Source: Pisaster brevispinus (taxonomy: Eukaryota > Echinodermata > Asteroidea > Forcipulatida > Asteriidae). From it: DNA of 64,000 bases. The stretch is from NCBI GenBank assembly GCA_023634235.1, contig JAMKCF010000003.1, positions 13,672,742 through 13,736,741 of the forward strand, in the 5' to 3' direction. This document shows positions 12,168-23,730 of this stretch, in pieces. The stretch's first letter is position 1, and the number at the start of each line of letters is the position of its first letter. Under the pieces are notes generated by a model that saw only the letters and a program-made list of their open reading frames with translations, was not told where the DNA came from and made no database searches. Position numbers and translations under genes: made by a program.

Positions 12168-12506
12168 AGGCCTTTTCACACTGTCCAAAATCTCAGGGTC
12201 CGAACCGGTTCCGAACCGGAAATTTTGTTCACCCCGTTTCACACTGTAAAAATTTCAACCCGCCTCCGATCCGGGTAGCATGCTCTAGCCGGATAGAAAT
12301 CAACCCTGGCAGGGACCAGGGTTGAAAATCTCAATCCGGATCGAAATTGCATTTTTTGTTATACGGTTCACGCATTACCGGCTCACGCAAAGACCAGTGT
12401 GAATGTTGCTTATCTCTGATCCGTGTCGAAAAGAAGCGAGGCTGAACCGGAGAGGACCCGGGTAGGTTTCAACGCGGTTCGAAATGGAGGTAGTGTGAAA
12501 AGGCCT
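12168..12506. mobile_element. MITE with 15-bp terminal inverted repeats and TTA target duplication
   Basis: AGGCCTTTTCACACT at 12168-12182 matches the reverse complement of 12492-12506 exactly. TTA flanks both sides (12165-12167 and 12507-12509). A 3-bp TTA/TWA duplication with a terminus ending TTTTCACACT is the usual signature of PIF/Harbinger-type elements. The 339-bp interior is GC-rich with several CCGGAT and GAACCGG words and has no transposase frame, so it is non-autonomous. Confidence 0.8.
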
Positions 12507-12509
12507 TTA

Positions 12510-13539
12510 CTTATCAATAATACACTCGCATTTTGAATACACTAACTTGCAATTCAGTCCAAGGCAACATACCATTTTTGGGGGTACATTTTTGAAATGT
12601 TTAACCCCAACAGTGCCCTCTGAATGCCATGTATGTTAACCTGTAAATGGCTACTTTTTTATCTTCCTTTTTTTTTGAAACGGCAAATGCAAATTCTAGA
12701 AACAACGACTGCAGTCAGGGCATACATACAAGTTCAAAGTTGGCTTCCGAAATTTTTATTTGAACTTTCACAAAGCTCATTTAAACTTGAGGGTCTTGTG
12801 GTGTGTAGTAACCAATATAAATGCAAAAGAATTAGAGCCGATTTAATCAGCCCTGCAAATGCATAGCCTGAAAACTGGCCCGATGTAATCAGCCCGGAAC
12901 ACTGCTAGGGTTTAAGAAAGATTTGAAGAAGTTTAAAAAAGGCACTTTAGTGAGGAGGTCCATCTTGTTGTTTCAAATCTGTGTATAATGTAAGTGCTTT
13001 TTTTTACATTTATGTACAAGATACAGAAAAAATTTCAAAATCGAAATACGATGTTTTTTTAAAATAGCACCATGAATTTTCCTTGTACTTGTGGTCTTAC
13101 TTTCATTGGTACAAATTCTTTAACTTTAAGTCTTAACAGAGAAACACAACTCGATGTTAAATGTACAGAAACTTTGCTGCTTCTGAGTGAAGAAGTGAAA
13201 ACCAATAATTATTCAGATGATGGTGCTTATTAACTTTTTGAGTCGCATGAATAAAGGGGTTGTTGAATGCTTTTTTGATAAACGATTCTTTTGGCTTACT
13301 AAAACTTTTATTGTTTTAGTTCTTTTTTCAACAACCACAGTGACAATGACATGTACACCAGAAATGTTGGTTATTGCTTGTATTTTCTTGTAAGTTTCAG
13401 TATTTTAAAGTTTTTTATGTTGAAGAGAAATATCAGTAAGTTAAAGCAGTAAAACTCGACATTGATACTGCAGCATAGCAAGTCCCAAATAGCTACTGAT
13501 GTACATTTGATGTGCACACACTATTTGCAAGTAAATACT
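12510..13539. other. Non-coding stretch, nothing recognised
   Basis: AT-rich sequence with homopolymer T runs and no supported exon, RNA gene or repeat boundary that I can identify. Confidence 0.4.
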
Positions 13540-13740
13540 CTGCTTTTGTTGGGTTTAACCCGTACACCAATGTGTGTTAATCACTGTATACTCAGTACTT
13601 TCCCAAGTCCTGTGAAAAAAAATCCACAGGCATATTACTTGGGTGGGATTTGAACCCACGACCCTTGCCATTCTAGAGCAGAGTATTGAGTGCTTAGTAC
13701 ACATTGGTGTATGGGTAAAACAAATCATGTTCTTTATTCC
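13540..13740 (-). repeat. tRNA-derived SINE-like repeat with inverted ends
   Basis: On the minus strand there is a B-box-like GGTTCAAATCCC (from 13648-13660 on the plus strand). The ends are inverted: GGGTTTAACCCGTACACCAATGTG near 13551 and CACATTGGTGTATGGGTAAA near 13701. The family is the same as the better preserved copy at 16145-16536, sharing TATACTCAGTACTTTCCC and the CACAGGCATATTACT block. Confidence 0.6.
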
Positions 13741-15228
13741 TGATGCAAATTTAACATCTGTTAAAAATCATTTTGCTTAGCAAAAGCAGGTTACCATTAA
13801 TGCCTTGTGATTCCCTCGGTATGTTGCTTGGCATTTTGAATTTGTGAACAGGTTTTTTTTACTAGAAGACTGAAGCTAATCTCAGCACCCAAGTACATGA
13901 AGCTGTGTTTCTTGGCAAATTTACTTTCCTAGCAAAAAATAAGCAGGGAAGCATCTGTACAATGTACAATGCATTGTGTGTTAGCCGGCAGTCTAATTTT
14001 GTTAAGCAAGTGTTTGATTTTTCACGCTAAGTAAATTTATGAAATTTTGTCAAACTTAGTAAGAGTTGTTTGTGTTAGTAAACCTTTTAAGCATGAAGAG
14101 ACTTATTGAATTGAAGAAAAAAAATTGTTTCACCGGCCTACAGGTGGCACCTGTAATTGTTTAAAAGCGTCTGAATTCGCACACAATAGTACATACCCAA
14201 TATGAAAGTATTCACATAATACTAAAATGGGTGGAGATATGCGGAGGTTGGGTATTTCTCACTCTAATGACCCTGGAATTTTCTTTCTTCACTCTCCATC
14301 GCCTGTTTTTGTTGTTGTTTGCATTGTGTTTTTTATGCTGAAATGTTACTTTTCAGCTGATGAGCCGATTTCCTTTTTTGTTTCCCAATTTTTGTAATGT
14401 CTGAAAAACACTGCACACAGTTTTGTGTGTTGAGCAGTTTCCTCTCTGCCAAAACAAATTGCATTGGGGGGGGGGGGGTTGAACCTCTAATTTCCTCCCC
14501 ACCACTGTTATTTTTGGGCATATCAACTGTTACAAATCTAACCCTTTTGACAGCACAATACTTGAAAGTGTGTGGGTTTTTTTTCCCAATTTTTTTGATC
14601 TTCCTAATTTGAAATTCTTAGGGGAAGCCATCTTTTGTAGGAATTTATTATATCTGTGTATAATCTTGATTGATTCCCTTTTGGTGTACTCCCTGCACTA
14701 GACGCATTGTATGTTCATTTGTTCATTTTAAATCATACATGATGATGTACATGTAGTTATATTTTTTTATTATCAATTGATTCACAACCTACAGCTTCTG
14801 GAAAGTGGGAGTTGGGTTAGAACTTAATTCAGAGTTCAGCATAATGGACAGTTCCCACATGAATGATGTCACACAGTGTAAAGTCGGCCATCTTTACGGG
14901 CAAATCGATCATTTTTTTAACGAGCAACGTAACACTGCTTGTGGCACGCAGGGGTTTTATCAAAGTCCATGCATGCTTGGTCAGTGCAAACCACTTGGCT
15001 GCATAGAAAAGTTCAAACACAGGACGCAGCTCAAAGCCAAAACCCAAGTTGGTATCGATTGTATTTCTATTGGGGATTCTCTGTAGTAACTTATAAGCTG
15101 GATCAAAGTGGGAATATTCCTAAATTTAAAGTTCCATCACCAGCAAAATCCCAAATCATCCATGTATGTATTTTTGTTTTCAAGTGTCAACTTTCAGAGG
15201 ATAACTTAGCTCTCACTTTGTTGTAAAA
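13741..15228. other. Non-coding stretch, nothing recognised
   Basis: Contains a poly-G run at about 14466-14478 and T-rich tracts. A 93-codon frame at 14805-15086 overlaps others on both strands and shows no domain; I do not call a gene. Confidence 0.4.
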
Positions 15229-15500
15229 TGGCCCAATTTTATAAAGCTGCTATGCTCGCTTGGAAGCTCAAGATGGTATTGTAAATTTTGAAGAACAATC
15301 ATTTTTCCGGTCGAAATGCTACGTGATATTGTTTGTAACTTGCTCCCTGCTATTTTGTGCACAGTTGGAACATTTCCTGGCAGGCTCATGTGATCAGCTT
15401 ACCAGTGAAATTCTGTGCTTATCGCTTACAGAATGATGCACTTTAAGGGGCCCGGTAAGCGCAGAAATCTGGTAAGCAGCGCCATAAAATAGGGCCCTGG
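15229..15500. mobile_element. MITE of the GGGCCCAATTTTATAAAGCTG family
   Basis: The left end (TGGCCCAATTTTATAAAGCT from 15229) is an imperfect reverse complement of the right end (AGCGCCATAAAATAGGGCCC to about 15500). The interior has the family words GCTTACCAG and GGTAAGCAG. No coding frame. The family recurs at 15815-15905, 20690-20920 and 21225-21420. Confidence 0.6.
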
Positions 15501-16140
15501 TTGGCCTAGAGCTGGTTCCCATTTTCAGGCAAAAAAGATGAAGACTTTGGCATGACTTTGTCTCAATAATTGCCATGAGGAAAATGTATCTCATTTGTGA
15601 ATGGATTTATTGCTTACCATGGGTGACAGAATACAAATACTTTGAATCTGCCGACATTTCGGCTCTAGCTGTGTAAGCAGAGAATACTCAGTTCGTTAAG
15701 GAAAACCCAAAGCATTCCATGCTAACCTGACAAATACGTTTACGCTAAGCTTGTATTTTTCTGTTACCACAAGCATAGTGTTTTTCACTTACAGTAAGCT
15801 GAGCAATGAAATTGGGTCCAGGGCTCAATTTTATAGATCTGCTTAAGCACAAAAATTAGCCCAGCACAAAAATTTGCTCAGCACAAAATAATTATGCTTA
15901 CTAGAATGAGTATATTAGCCAAAATACAATGTCACATGTACAATTTATGATTGGTATCATAAGAGACAGTGTCCAAAGTGGCGGCTACAGCTCCGGCTGA
16001 AGCTGTTGCTAAGGATGTTGCTATGGACATGCTATGCTTCAACGTTAATTCATGTGACGATGAAGACGCAGCCACTAATTTGGATACTTCCTGCGGTTCT
16101 TTGTCAAATTAGTTTAATGTTAATCAGAGTTGACTTTTAT
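15501..16140. repeat. Non-coding stretch with partial copies of the same MITE family
   Basis: At about 15795-15825 a GCTGAGCAATGAAATTGGGTCC end is followed at once by GGGCTCAATTTTATAGATCT and several GCACAAAAAT words (15824-15905). These are unpaired ends of the GGGCCCAATTTCAT family. Nothing else is recognised here. Confidence 0.45.
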
Positions 16141-16144
16141 ATTA

Positions 16145-16536
16145 ATTTTGGTTTTACCCTTACACCGATGTGTTAGCACTGTATACTCAGTACTTTCCCG
16201 AGTTCTGTGAAAAAAAATCACAGGCATATTACTCGGGTGGGATTCGAACCCACGACCTTTGCAATTCTAGAGCAGTGTCTTACCAACTAGACCACCGAGA
16301 TTGCCCGGTAGCTAGAGGCAGTTCGAATCCTATGTTTTAGCAGGGGGTTCCGCAACGATTTAATAGATGTTAATTTTGCATCGGGGATAAAGAATATTAA
16401 TTTTGGTTTTACCCTTTTTTTTCTTCACAGAACTCGGGAAAGTACTGAGTATACAGTGCTAACACACATCGGTGTAAGGGTAAAACCAAAATGAATATTC
16501 TTTATCCCCGATGCAAAATTAACATCTATTAAATCG
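16145..16536 (-). repeat. tRNA-derived SINE nested in inverted copies of itself
   Basis: On the minus strand 16306-16235 gives a tRNA-like body: A box TGGTCTAGTTGGTAAGACA, B box GGTTCGAATCC and a perfect GTGGG/CCCAC T stem. The flanking block GGTTTTACCCTTACACCGAT (from 16150) recurs inverted at about 16466-16490. The block with GCATCGGGGATAAAGAATAT (16377-16396) recurs inverted at about 16494-16515. The result is a nested inverted structure, probably one SINE copy inserted in or next to another, or a foldback built from it. Confidence 0.7.
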
Positions 16537-17950
16537 TTGACTTTGTTTTACTTTTAAATTTGGGGAACCAGAGTTGTGGAACAGAGTGATATTTTCTTGC
16601 AGATGTTGAACTATAATTTGTGCAGTTGAGAAAGATTTCTTGTTGACATATTTTAAATGAAATTAAATGTACATGGTTTATTTAAATAATGTATACTTAT
16701 ATCGAATGATTTGTCTAAAATGGTTGCTTCGGGCAACATTTATGCTGAGATACGGTGAGCTCATCCTCAGCTCTGCGCGCCATCGTTGAAAATTGCTTAC
16801 AATTGGCTCGTCGTTCTTTTTAAGATTCATAAGAGCTGTGTCTTATGAAGGTAAGCTCAAAAAAAAAAATAATAATACAATTTAAAGCAAAAAAAAAAAA
16901 AAAAAAAAAGCAATAGTGGTTACTTTCTACATTTGTTTTTACTAAACACCTTTGAGATTTAAACAACTGTAGCGACATCTTGTATTTAATTGCTTCCTGT
17001 AAATTATGTCCAACTCACCTGTTATAATTGGATTTTACAAACTCCTGGCATGGAACTCTTATTTTTGTGTGTGTATTAATTTCATCCATTCAAAAGTCAA
17101 ATTACACGGATCGACACAAATTTTTAAGATTGCCAGGGCTGTGACCTTGTAAGCCTTTTAAATGATTTTGTAGAGCTGGCAATTGCAAATTATTCAAACT
17201 GCATAATACACTGTTTGCAGTCTAAAGGTATTTGTCAGTAATTAGTAATATATATATATATATTCAGTTCAGTGCTTTAGAAAATTCCTTTTGCATAGAA
17301 AAAACGAACAGCATAGAACAGTGATATCCCTTTCACCTACATTGTCTCTTTGCCCACACATGATGTATGGATTTGTAATAAAATTGTTGACAAGAAAGGA
17401 GGATAACAACCCACTGGAGGATCTCAGTTAGTGTTGTACAAAACTATTTTTATGTGCGTAAACTCGGCATCCCTTGAAACTATGTATTACAGCTGAAGTA
17501 TTTTGCCTCTGAACAAAAACACCCTAAGTTTATAGGGAAAGGATGTTTATTGCATCGCTTCCCAATTTTTGTCCTCCTCTGGAAAGATCACCTTTTCTTC
17601 AGTAGTTTGAATTCAGAGCGGTGCTCATTATTCAGTGAATTCAGTTAATCAGAGAATTATTCAGTGAAAGTTTGGTGAGATAACATCCTTCATTAATTGT
17701 TATTTGTTGTTTACTTTTTAAAGAGAAAACCTGGTAACTTTAACTGTGAGACATTTTTTAAACAACGGAGTCGCAAACGGGTTTACCCTCTCTAAACATT
17801 GGAACATTTAGCAACGTTTCCTCATGCTTTTGGCCCAATTAATTTGATGTCATCTCTCACAATAAATCTTGGCTGGGCCTTTGTGGGAGTCATATTCCTT
17901 TGTGTTATTGTGTATTTGTAGTGTGCATTTTTAGGCGACACTCAAAACTG
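16537..17950. other. Non-coding stretch with simple repeats
   Basis: Contains poly-A tracts at 16859-16909 and a short TA microsatellite at about 17249-17262. No exon, RNA gene or mobile-element boundary is recognised. Confidence 0.45.
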
Positions 17951-17953
17951 TTA

Positions 17954-18117
17954 AGCCTGGTTCATACTTTCTGCGAATGGGAACGCGAATGGGAATGCAA
18001 AGCAAGGCTCGGAAGAGTGGAGCTGTGCTTCACTCTTGCAAAACAGTCGCAGCGAAACAGAGCTGTGACGTCAAATTTGCATCGCACAACGCATTCACAG
18101 GAAGTATGAGCCAGGTT
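17954..18117. mobile_element. MITE with TTCATACTT-type ends and TTA target duplication
   Basis: The left end AGCCTGGTTCATACTTTCTG is an imperfect reverse complement of the right end (GGAAGTATGAGCCAGGTT to 18117). TTA lies at 17951-17953 and 18118-18120. The interior contains CGCGAATGGGAATGC words and a TGACGTCA motif at about 18065. Size, ends and duplication fit a PIF/Harbinger-type non-autonomous element. Confidence 0.7.
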
Positions 18118-18120
18118 TTA

Positions 18121-20070
18121 GACTCGCATGATTATCTTTACATGCAATCCGAGTCCCAATATGGCAGATCATAGGCAGTGTTTTAGCGCTACATGCGATG
18201 TGTGGACCCAAGATCAAAATAGGTCCACGAACTTGAAAGACTCTGTGGACTTAACACATGTCCACACAGTGTTTTTTTACAGTGTTGAAGGATAGGGTTT
18301 TCCTTAGGTGTACAGAACAAAGGAATGTCCACAGAGTGACTGCAACACAGAGCTGTGTGGCCTTGCGTCCAAGGTGTGTTTGGGTTGCTTTGTTTGCACA
18401 TTTTGATCAGTTATTTCAGATTCATTGATTATAACATGTGTAATAATCTTGGTGTTATTGCTTACTGAATACTACCAGAGTGTGTTTCCACCTTGTCTAT
18501 GCGATGAAAACATAGACCGTTTATTAGGCTTTTGCCGAAAGAGAGCAAAATGTATAACTGGAAACGTATGTTTTGGCGTACACAACCATTGTAATTTTTA
18601 CTGTTCAGCAAATTTGCTGACTCCATTAATGTAAATGTATGTTTAGCTCTCACCTATTTCACTGATCCGCTAAAAGTGGAAATCCTATGACAGCAAAACT
18701 TGTTAAGTAGATTTCATCGGTTAACAGCCACGTTTCATAATAATAAGTGCAAGTTGGTTGTTGGACTGTACTTATAAACTTCTGCTTCTAGCGAAACCAC
18801 TTACCAGCTTTTTCAACAGTGTCCTAACACAATGTGATGTGGTGAAAGAGAAACCGGTTTACATTGATGGGTCAACTGAACTGACACCAGCAGATGACAT
18901 AACTAAAAATTCATTCAGTTATTTTTTTTTTTGAAAGTACGAACCAGTTTTGATATTGGTAGAAGTGTTGTAATTGTTTGTCTCACATCAATAACAGTTT
19001 AAAAACTTCTATTTATTTTAATTGTTTATGTCAAGTTACTGTGTCCCATACGTAAAAGATCCCCAAAATATAAAACTTGGCTATGAATCGTTCTGTCCAT
19101 TTATAGAAAAGGAAATAATTGTGTACATTTTTTATTTTTGATTTTTTTTTAAAGTGTTATAAATTGGCAAAAGTAACTGCAATTTTAATTTTTCCACAGC
19201 TGCTTGTAGACAATTGTAATGACGTTAATTCCTGTTGCGGCTTTTAGTTTTCATTATTTTGATTATGAGCACAGCAAACATAATTTTAAACATGTGTTCG
19301 GGAAATGTACTGTTTACCTCTAGCTTAATTAATAAATTCATTTTCGAAATGACAAATCTTTTATCATGCCTGAATTGCACCTAACATGCTTAATGAGCCA
19401 AACTTTCAATAAATAAATAATAATAAAAATTATGAGCTAAAAAAGGAAAAATTATTGAAGTGATGACTGCTTTATTTTAGTGTTTGTCGTCTTTATTAAC
19501 TAATGTTATTATTTTTCTATGTTTGAGTATTGATGTTTGATCTTTTTAAGCTGGATTGTTTAAATTTGTTGAACTCTTTGTTTGTGTCCGAAAAAAATTC
19601 AACAAAATGCGAGTACAATTTGTTTTTTTAAGCCGTCTGCTTAGTCCAAGCTGGTTTGGTCTTTTCCCAGACGTCAGTGATCGATAGTGGATAGTGTAAC
19701 GCGCTCGTAGTAAATCGTAATAGTGCGCCCTCTTACAGCATGGTTTAGCGAACTTGACTGGCTCTTACATAGGTTTTTCTTTCATCAGAAAAGCCTACTG
19801 CATCTTGTTAGAGCATGAAATTGCATGTTAATAAAAATGCTGGACTTGCATATCGACAAAAATGCTGGACTTACCCCTTGTTTTGTTTTTTATTTAAGGC
19901 CCTTTTTTCAAGTTCTCAAAAAACTAAATCCTGTAGTTTATCAAATAAAATACACAAAGACAATACATACAAAAAGTTGTTCTTTAAATTTGTTTTGTGT
20001 GACATTGTATTTAACAACACATTTTTTTATGAGTTTAAGCGTATTATTTGATTTTTAAAAAGTCGGATCT
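18121..20070. other. Non-coding stretch, nothing recognised
   Basis: AT-rich. A local inverted repeat built on GTGGAC/GTCCAC words lies at about 18200-18270. Two short overlapping frames at 19815-20058 share a local direct repeat (AAAATGCTGGACTT at about 19835 and 19859). No gene is supported. Confidence 0.4.
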
Positions 20071-20520
20071 TGTGACGTGTCCTGGCTGAGCTGTCAAGCA
20101 CACTGGACGCAAGCTCTGCAGCCGATTTCACGAAACGCTAGGATTAATCCTATTTCGAGTTAGGACGAGTAACTAGTCCTAACTTAATATTAATCTTAAG
20201 GTTTACATGTTACAGTGCCAGGCTGGGACTCGTCCTAATTCCTAAGATTAATCCTAAGTTAGGAAGAGTTTGGTGAAATCGACGGCTGGTGTTTCTGATT
20301 AGCAGAGTGTGGGTTTGAGTCCCGATCTTTACACTTGTGTTCTCAAGTAAGACGCTTAACCATTGTTACTTCCTCCTTAAGATGGGATGTAAAGATGTAG
20401 GTCCCACGGGTTGGGTAATAGAATTGCGCTTTATTCAAGACTCCAGTGTTATTACCCATCACGGAAACCGCTGCGTTCTAACATGATCATGCTTTTGAAA
20501 GTGGTTCTCCAGCTAGCCCA
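20071..20520 (+). repeat. tRNA-derived SINE interrupted by a MITE
   Basis: The tRNA-like part is split: GGCTGAGCTGTCAAGCACAC and CTGGACGCAAGCTCTG lie before 20121. After 20285 come GGCTGGTGTTTCTGATTAGC and a B-box-like GGGTTTGAGTCCCG, followed by a tail with TTCTCAAGTAAGACGCTTAA. From memory this resembles a widespread metazoan SINE type. The interruption is the separate element at 20121-20285. Confidence 0.6.
20121..20285. mobile_element. MITE of the GATTTCACGAAACGCTAGG type, inserted in a SINE
   Basis: The left end CCGATTTCACGAAACGCTAG and the right end AGAGTTTGGTGAAATCGACGG are imperfect inverted repeats (CGATTTCACGAAAC versus CGATTTCACCAAAC). Inside, AGGATTAATCCTA and AAGATTAATCCTAAGTTAGG words repeat in inverted orientation. 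It has no coding capacity and lies within the tRNA-like part of the SINE at 20071-20520. Confidence 0.7.
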
Positions 20521-21223
20521 ATTTCCTAGCTTTGCTTATTATTATTATTGTTATATATTTCTGGTAAAACCAAGGATGCCTCATAAGTGAACCTAATCAC
20601 TGTACCTCACAAGCTTGAGGAAACCTGTAAACAAGGGTGCTTGCTGTGTGAACCAGAAACACCAGAGTTAGTGACAAGTATTCTGGGTTGTTTTCAGTGC
20701 TTAAGCAGACATTTTTGCTTAACATTTTTGTGCTAAGCAAATATGTGCAAGATACCAGTCACAGGTTGTACTTGGGGACTTGTTACTTTGACTGGCAACC
20801 ATATTCTAGGCAGCATAATTTTGTTGTGCTAAGCTGCCTTTTGTGCAACATACTTTTTTAAGAAACCCGATGAAATTGTGTTCTGGGCCCAATTTCAGAG
20901 AACTGCTTAGCACTATCAGGGCAGGGGGTGCCCCGATAACTTGTTAGCCCTGCATCCGATCATCACCACCAAACGTCTTGACTTTTTCCAGTGCTTATCA
21001 AGGGTTACATTGTAAAACAAAATTTTATTGAGGGACAGCTGTTACCATGACAACCATTTGTTTCAACTTGGGTCAAACATCTTCCTTATTGTGTTTTTTT
21101 TTTGCTTTTTCAACAAAATTTCCACTTAGGTGTTTGTTTGTTTGGGGGTCTTCAAAAAGTGGTAGTGATGATAGGCTTACTGTTAAATGCATTGTAGGAA
21201 TACAAAATGGCCGCCATATCTTT
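20521..21223. other. Non-coding stretch with partial MITE ends
   Basis: At about 20698-20920 there are GCTTAAGCAGACATTTTTGC and GGGCCCAATTTCAGAGAACT, partial copies of the family described at 21225-21420. Nothing else is recognised. Confidence 0.45.
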
Positions 21224-21224
21224 C

Positions 21225-21420
21225 AGGGCCCAATTTCATAAAGCCTGTCAGCTCAAAAACTTGCTAAGCACAGAAAAATATTGCTTAGCAGAAACAGGTT
21301 ACCAGCCAACATTCCATACAGTTTACATTGTTGCCACTGGTACCTTGCTCATTTCTTGCTAAGTATAGAAATTTGGTAAGCAGAATTTTTTGCTTAACAG
21401 CTTTATGAAACTGGGCCCAG
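21225..21420. mobile_element. MITE with GGGCCCAATTTCATAAAGC ends
   Basis: The left end AGGGCCCAATTTCATAAAGC is the near-complete reverse complement of the right end (GCTTTATGAAACTGGGCCCA to 21419). The interior of about 150 bp contains TTGCTAAGCACAG and GCTTAGCAGAAACAGGTTAC. It is the best preserved member of this family in the window and is non-coding. Confidence 0.75.
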
Positions 21421-21959
21421 CTATCTTATGTTGTGTTTCAGCCTGTTTATTTAGGTGTGCAAACTGTATCAAGTATTAAAAACAATAGGCTATTTTTATA
21501 ATGGTAATTTCCAACTTTCAAGCCAAGAAATACTGCATAACCATCAGCGAGGCCTCATCATTGCACCTGGGCCCTGATAGCTGTTGGCAACATCAATGTT
21601 TAGTCGAAAAACTTTAAAAATATAACTTTCCCCCACCAACGATTATAGCGCCCCCAACGGTGGTCCCAGTCATTATAGTGTATTGCTATTAGGTTTGTCA
21701 AAATATACATGTTTCCCAAGTTCTGTAGCATTTCGGCAACAAATTTAGAATTTATAGGACAATTATGCTTGTTTTGTTTGTTTTATAAAAAAAATGGTCA
21801 AGAAACTATGCCCTTTGATGACGATTGTTATTTTTGTATAAATGTTGCATGTGGTATTTTGGCTGGAACCTTATTCCAGTGAGCAAAATTGTTTCGTGCT
21901 TAGCAAATTTTGTGCTTAAGCTGCTCTATCAATTAGGCCACTGTTTGTGCGCACGAAGT
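21421..21959. other. Non-coding stretch, nothing recognised
   Basis: AT-rich; a family word TTAGCAAATTTTGTGCTTAA near 21899 is a remnant of the MITE family above. No exon is supported. Confidence 0.4.
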
Positions 21960-22411
21960 AATTCCACTATAAGCCACGCCCACTTCACACAAACTAGATC
22001 AATCCACTGATACAGTAACCATAAGAGTTGCATTGAGCTTGTTCTCATTTGACGATATGCAAAACAGTTAAATGATTAAACTTGGCTTTTACATACATTC
22101 TTTAAAGACTGTAGGCCTAAGGTCTTCTCAAAAATAAAAGTTTCTTTCATAAGAAAATGCTTTTGGTAAAACCACACAGTAAGTCAGTAGGCCTACACAC
22201 CCACATGTGCCAGCTTGAGTGCCGGAAATAGTTGCGAAAACTTTGGACGTGCAGCAGCAGACGCCCTTTTTAATTCTGAAAAACCTCAGATAAAGAACGA
22301 ATGTGTGTTTAATTATTCTTGCATAAATCATCAAAGAAAACCCAGTTCAATCCAACTCATTGGGGCGTCGACAGTTTTGTGTGAAGTGGGCGTGGCTTAT
22401 AGTAGAATAGT
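21960..22411. mobile_element. Inverted-repeat element with CACGCCCACTTCACAC ends
   Basis: The left end (CTATAAGCCACGCCCACTTC then ACACAAAC, about 21967-21994) matches the reverse complement of GTTTTGTGTGAAGTGGGCGT followed by GGCTTATAG (about 22374-22402). The arms are nearly perfect over about 27 bases and enclose about 380 bp without a transposase frame. A 149-codon frame at 22215-22664 crosses the right end and is therefore unlikely to be a gene. Confidence 0.65.
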
Positions 22412-23570
22412 GCCCACCGTAATAATTCTGCGCATTGCGCCGAACAGTAGTCCTATCCCATCCCATCATGCATCACGTCGCTGCGCACGCATTACGCAAT
22501 TTCCGAACACGCACTTGGGCAACCTCATCAGACAGCGAAGATTATCGTCTGCTAAAGTTAATGAGTTAATGAGCCCGTCACAAGTTCCGACGAATCAAAT
22601 TCGTTTAAACTTGCGGATTGAAACTCGTCACTTCTTTCCGAACTCATACAAAATAGAGCAGTGAATCCACATAAAATGTCACATTACGGGAAGAAAGGGT
22701 GAACATTCCTGTTCTTTATTGACATTTTATTAATTATTTAGAACTTAGTTGCAGAGATATTTTCTATAAAATCAGGAAAATTAAAAATTAAAGATCGCGG
22801 ATTAATTTTAATCCGTTACTTTATATTATTTTCTTATACACAAATACCTACGCCACCTGTTAGCCATAGGGTTCACAATTGGGCAATTATTTTTGCCGCC
22901 TTAATCATTAATTAGCTGGATTTCATCGAGGTGGGACCTGTACGAGTTTTGGCCCACATAAAACTTAGTCTACGGATTTAAAAAGTACTTTTTGTATCAG
23001 AAATGTGTTAAGAACTTATTTCAATTAAGTCAGCGCAATAATTAAGGTTTGTTTTGTGATCCTGAGAGAATTGTTTCTGCCGAGAATGGTGAATTTTCGA
23101 TCCAGGGAATGACAGCGGCGGAGTAGAGTGTGAGACTGACTCGGACAGTCAGACCCGGGGTATCGGTGACTGAAAATTGCATCTTATTTTGTCAAATGAC
23201 TGAGACGTTTGGAGGCCACAAGGGCCCGCCCTGAAGAGGTCGTTATTCGTGAGTCAAAAAGTAAAAAAATGTGCACTAGTTTTCTTTTAGACTTGTCCTA
23301 AAATCTGTTTTAAGGTTGAATTTTAGTGTGCGCATAAAACCGCTGCGCAAGCACTTCTTCGGCGCATAAACTTTCAGTTCATATTTTAAGTAAGCCCTTG
23401 ATTTTAAGCTTTGTTTCTCCCCTTCACTTCAAACACGTCAGAAAAAAGTTCGAAAAAATTAGATTCGAAAAAATACACTTTAACTATGCAATTTATACCC
23501 TAAATCCCTTCTAGTTTTTACTGCCCAACCTCCGTTTTCAATGAATTCTTAAAATATGAGCAAATAAATG
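22412..23570. other. Non-coding stretch with two GC-richer patches
   Basis: The patches at about 22425-22515 (several GCGC and ACGCA words) and 23075-23260 are richer in CpG than their surroundings and could be promoter or first-exon sequence. No start codon with a convincing frame or splice donor is identifiable. Confidence 0.3.
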
Positions 23571-23730
23571 CTATTATTTCTAAAGAAGTGAGGCAGTGAT
23601 TCTGTTTGTGAGCCGTACTGATAAATGCCTGTGCAAGTATTATATTTTCGCACAGACATTCATCAGTATGGTAAGGCTCACATTTTAAAGAATCACTACC
23701 TCACTTCTTTAGAAGTAAAACTTATAATAG
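23571..23730. mobile_element. Foldback MITE of about 160 bp
   Basis: CTATTATTTCTAAAGAAGTG at the left end pairs with CACTTCTTTAGAAGTAAAAC and ATAATAG at the right end. Inside, GTGAGCCGTACTGATAAATG pairs with CATTCATCAGTATGGTAAGG and CTCAC. Nearly the whole element is a single imperfect hairpin. No coding capacity. Confidence 0.75.

Noticed and set aside
14461..14480. Poly-G run as a G-quadruplex regulatory site
   Set aside because: A single homopolymer run of about 12-13 G next to no gene; homopolymers are also prone to sequencing error.
22215..22664. 149-codon plus-strand frame
   Set aside because: It crosses the right inverted arm of the element at 21960-22411, shows no domain and has no splice or promoter support.
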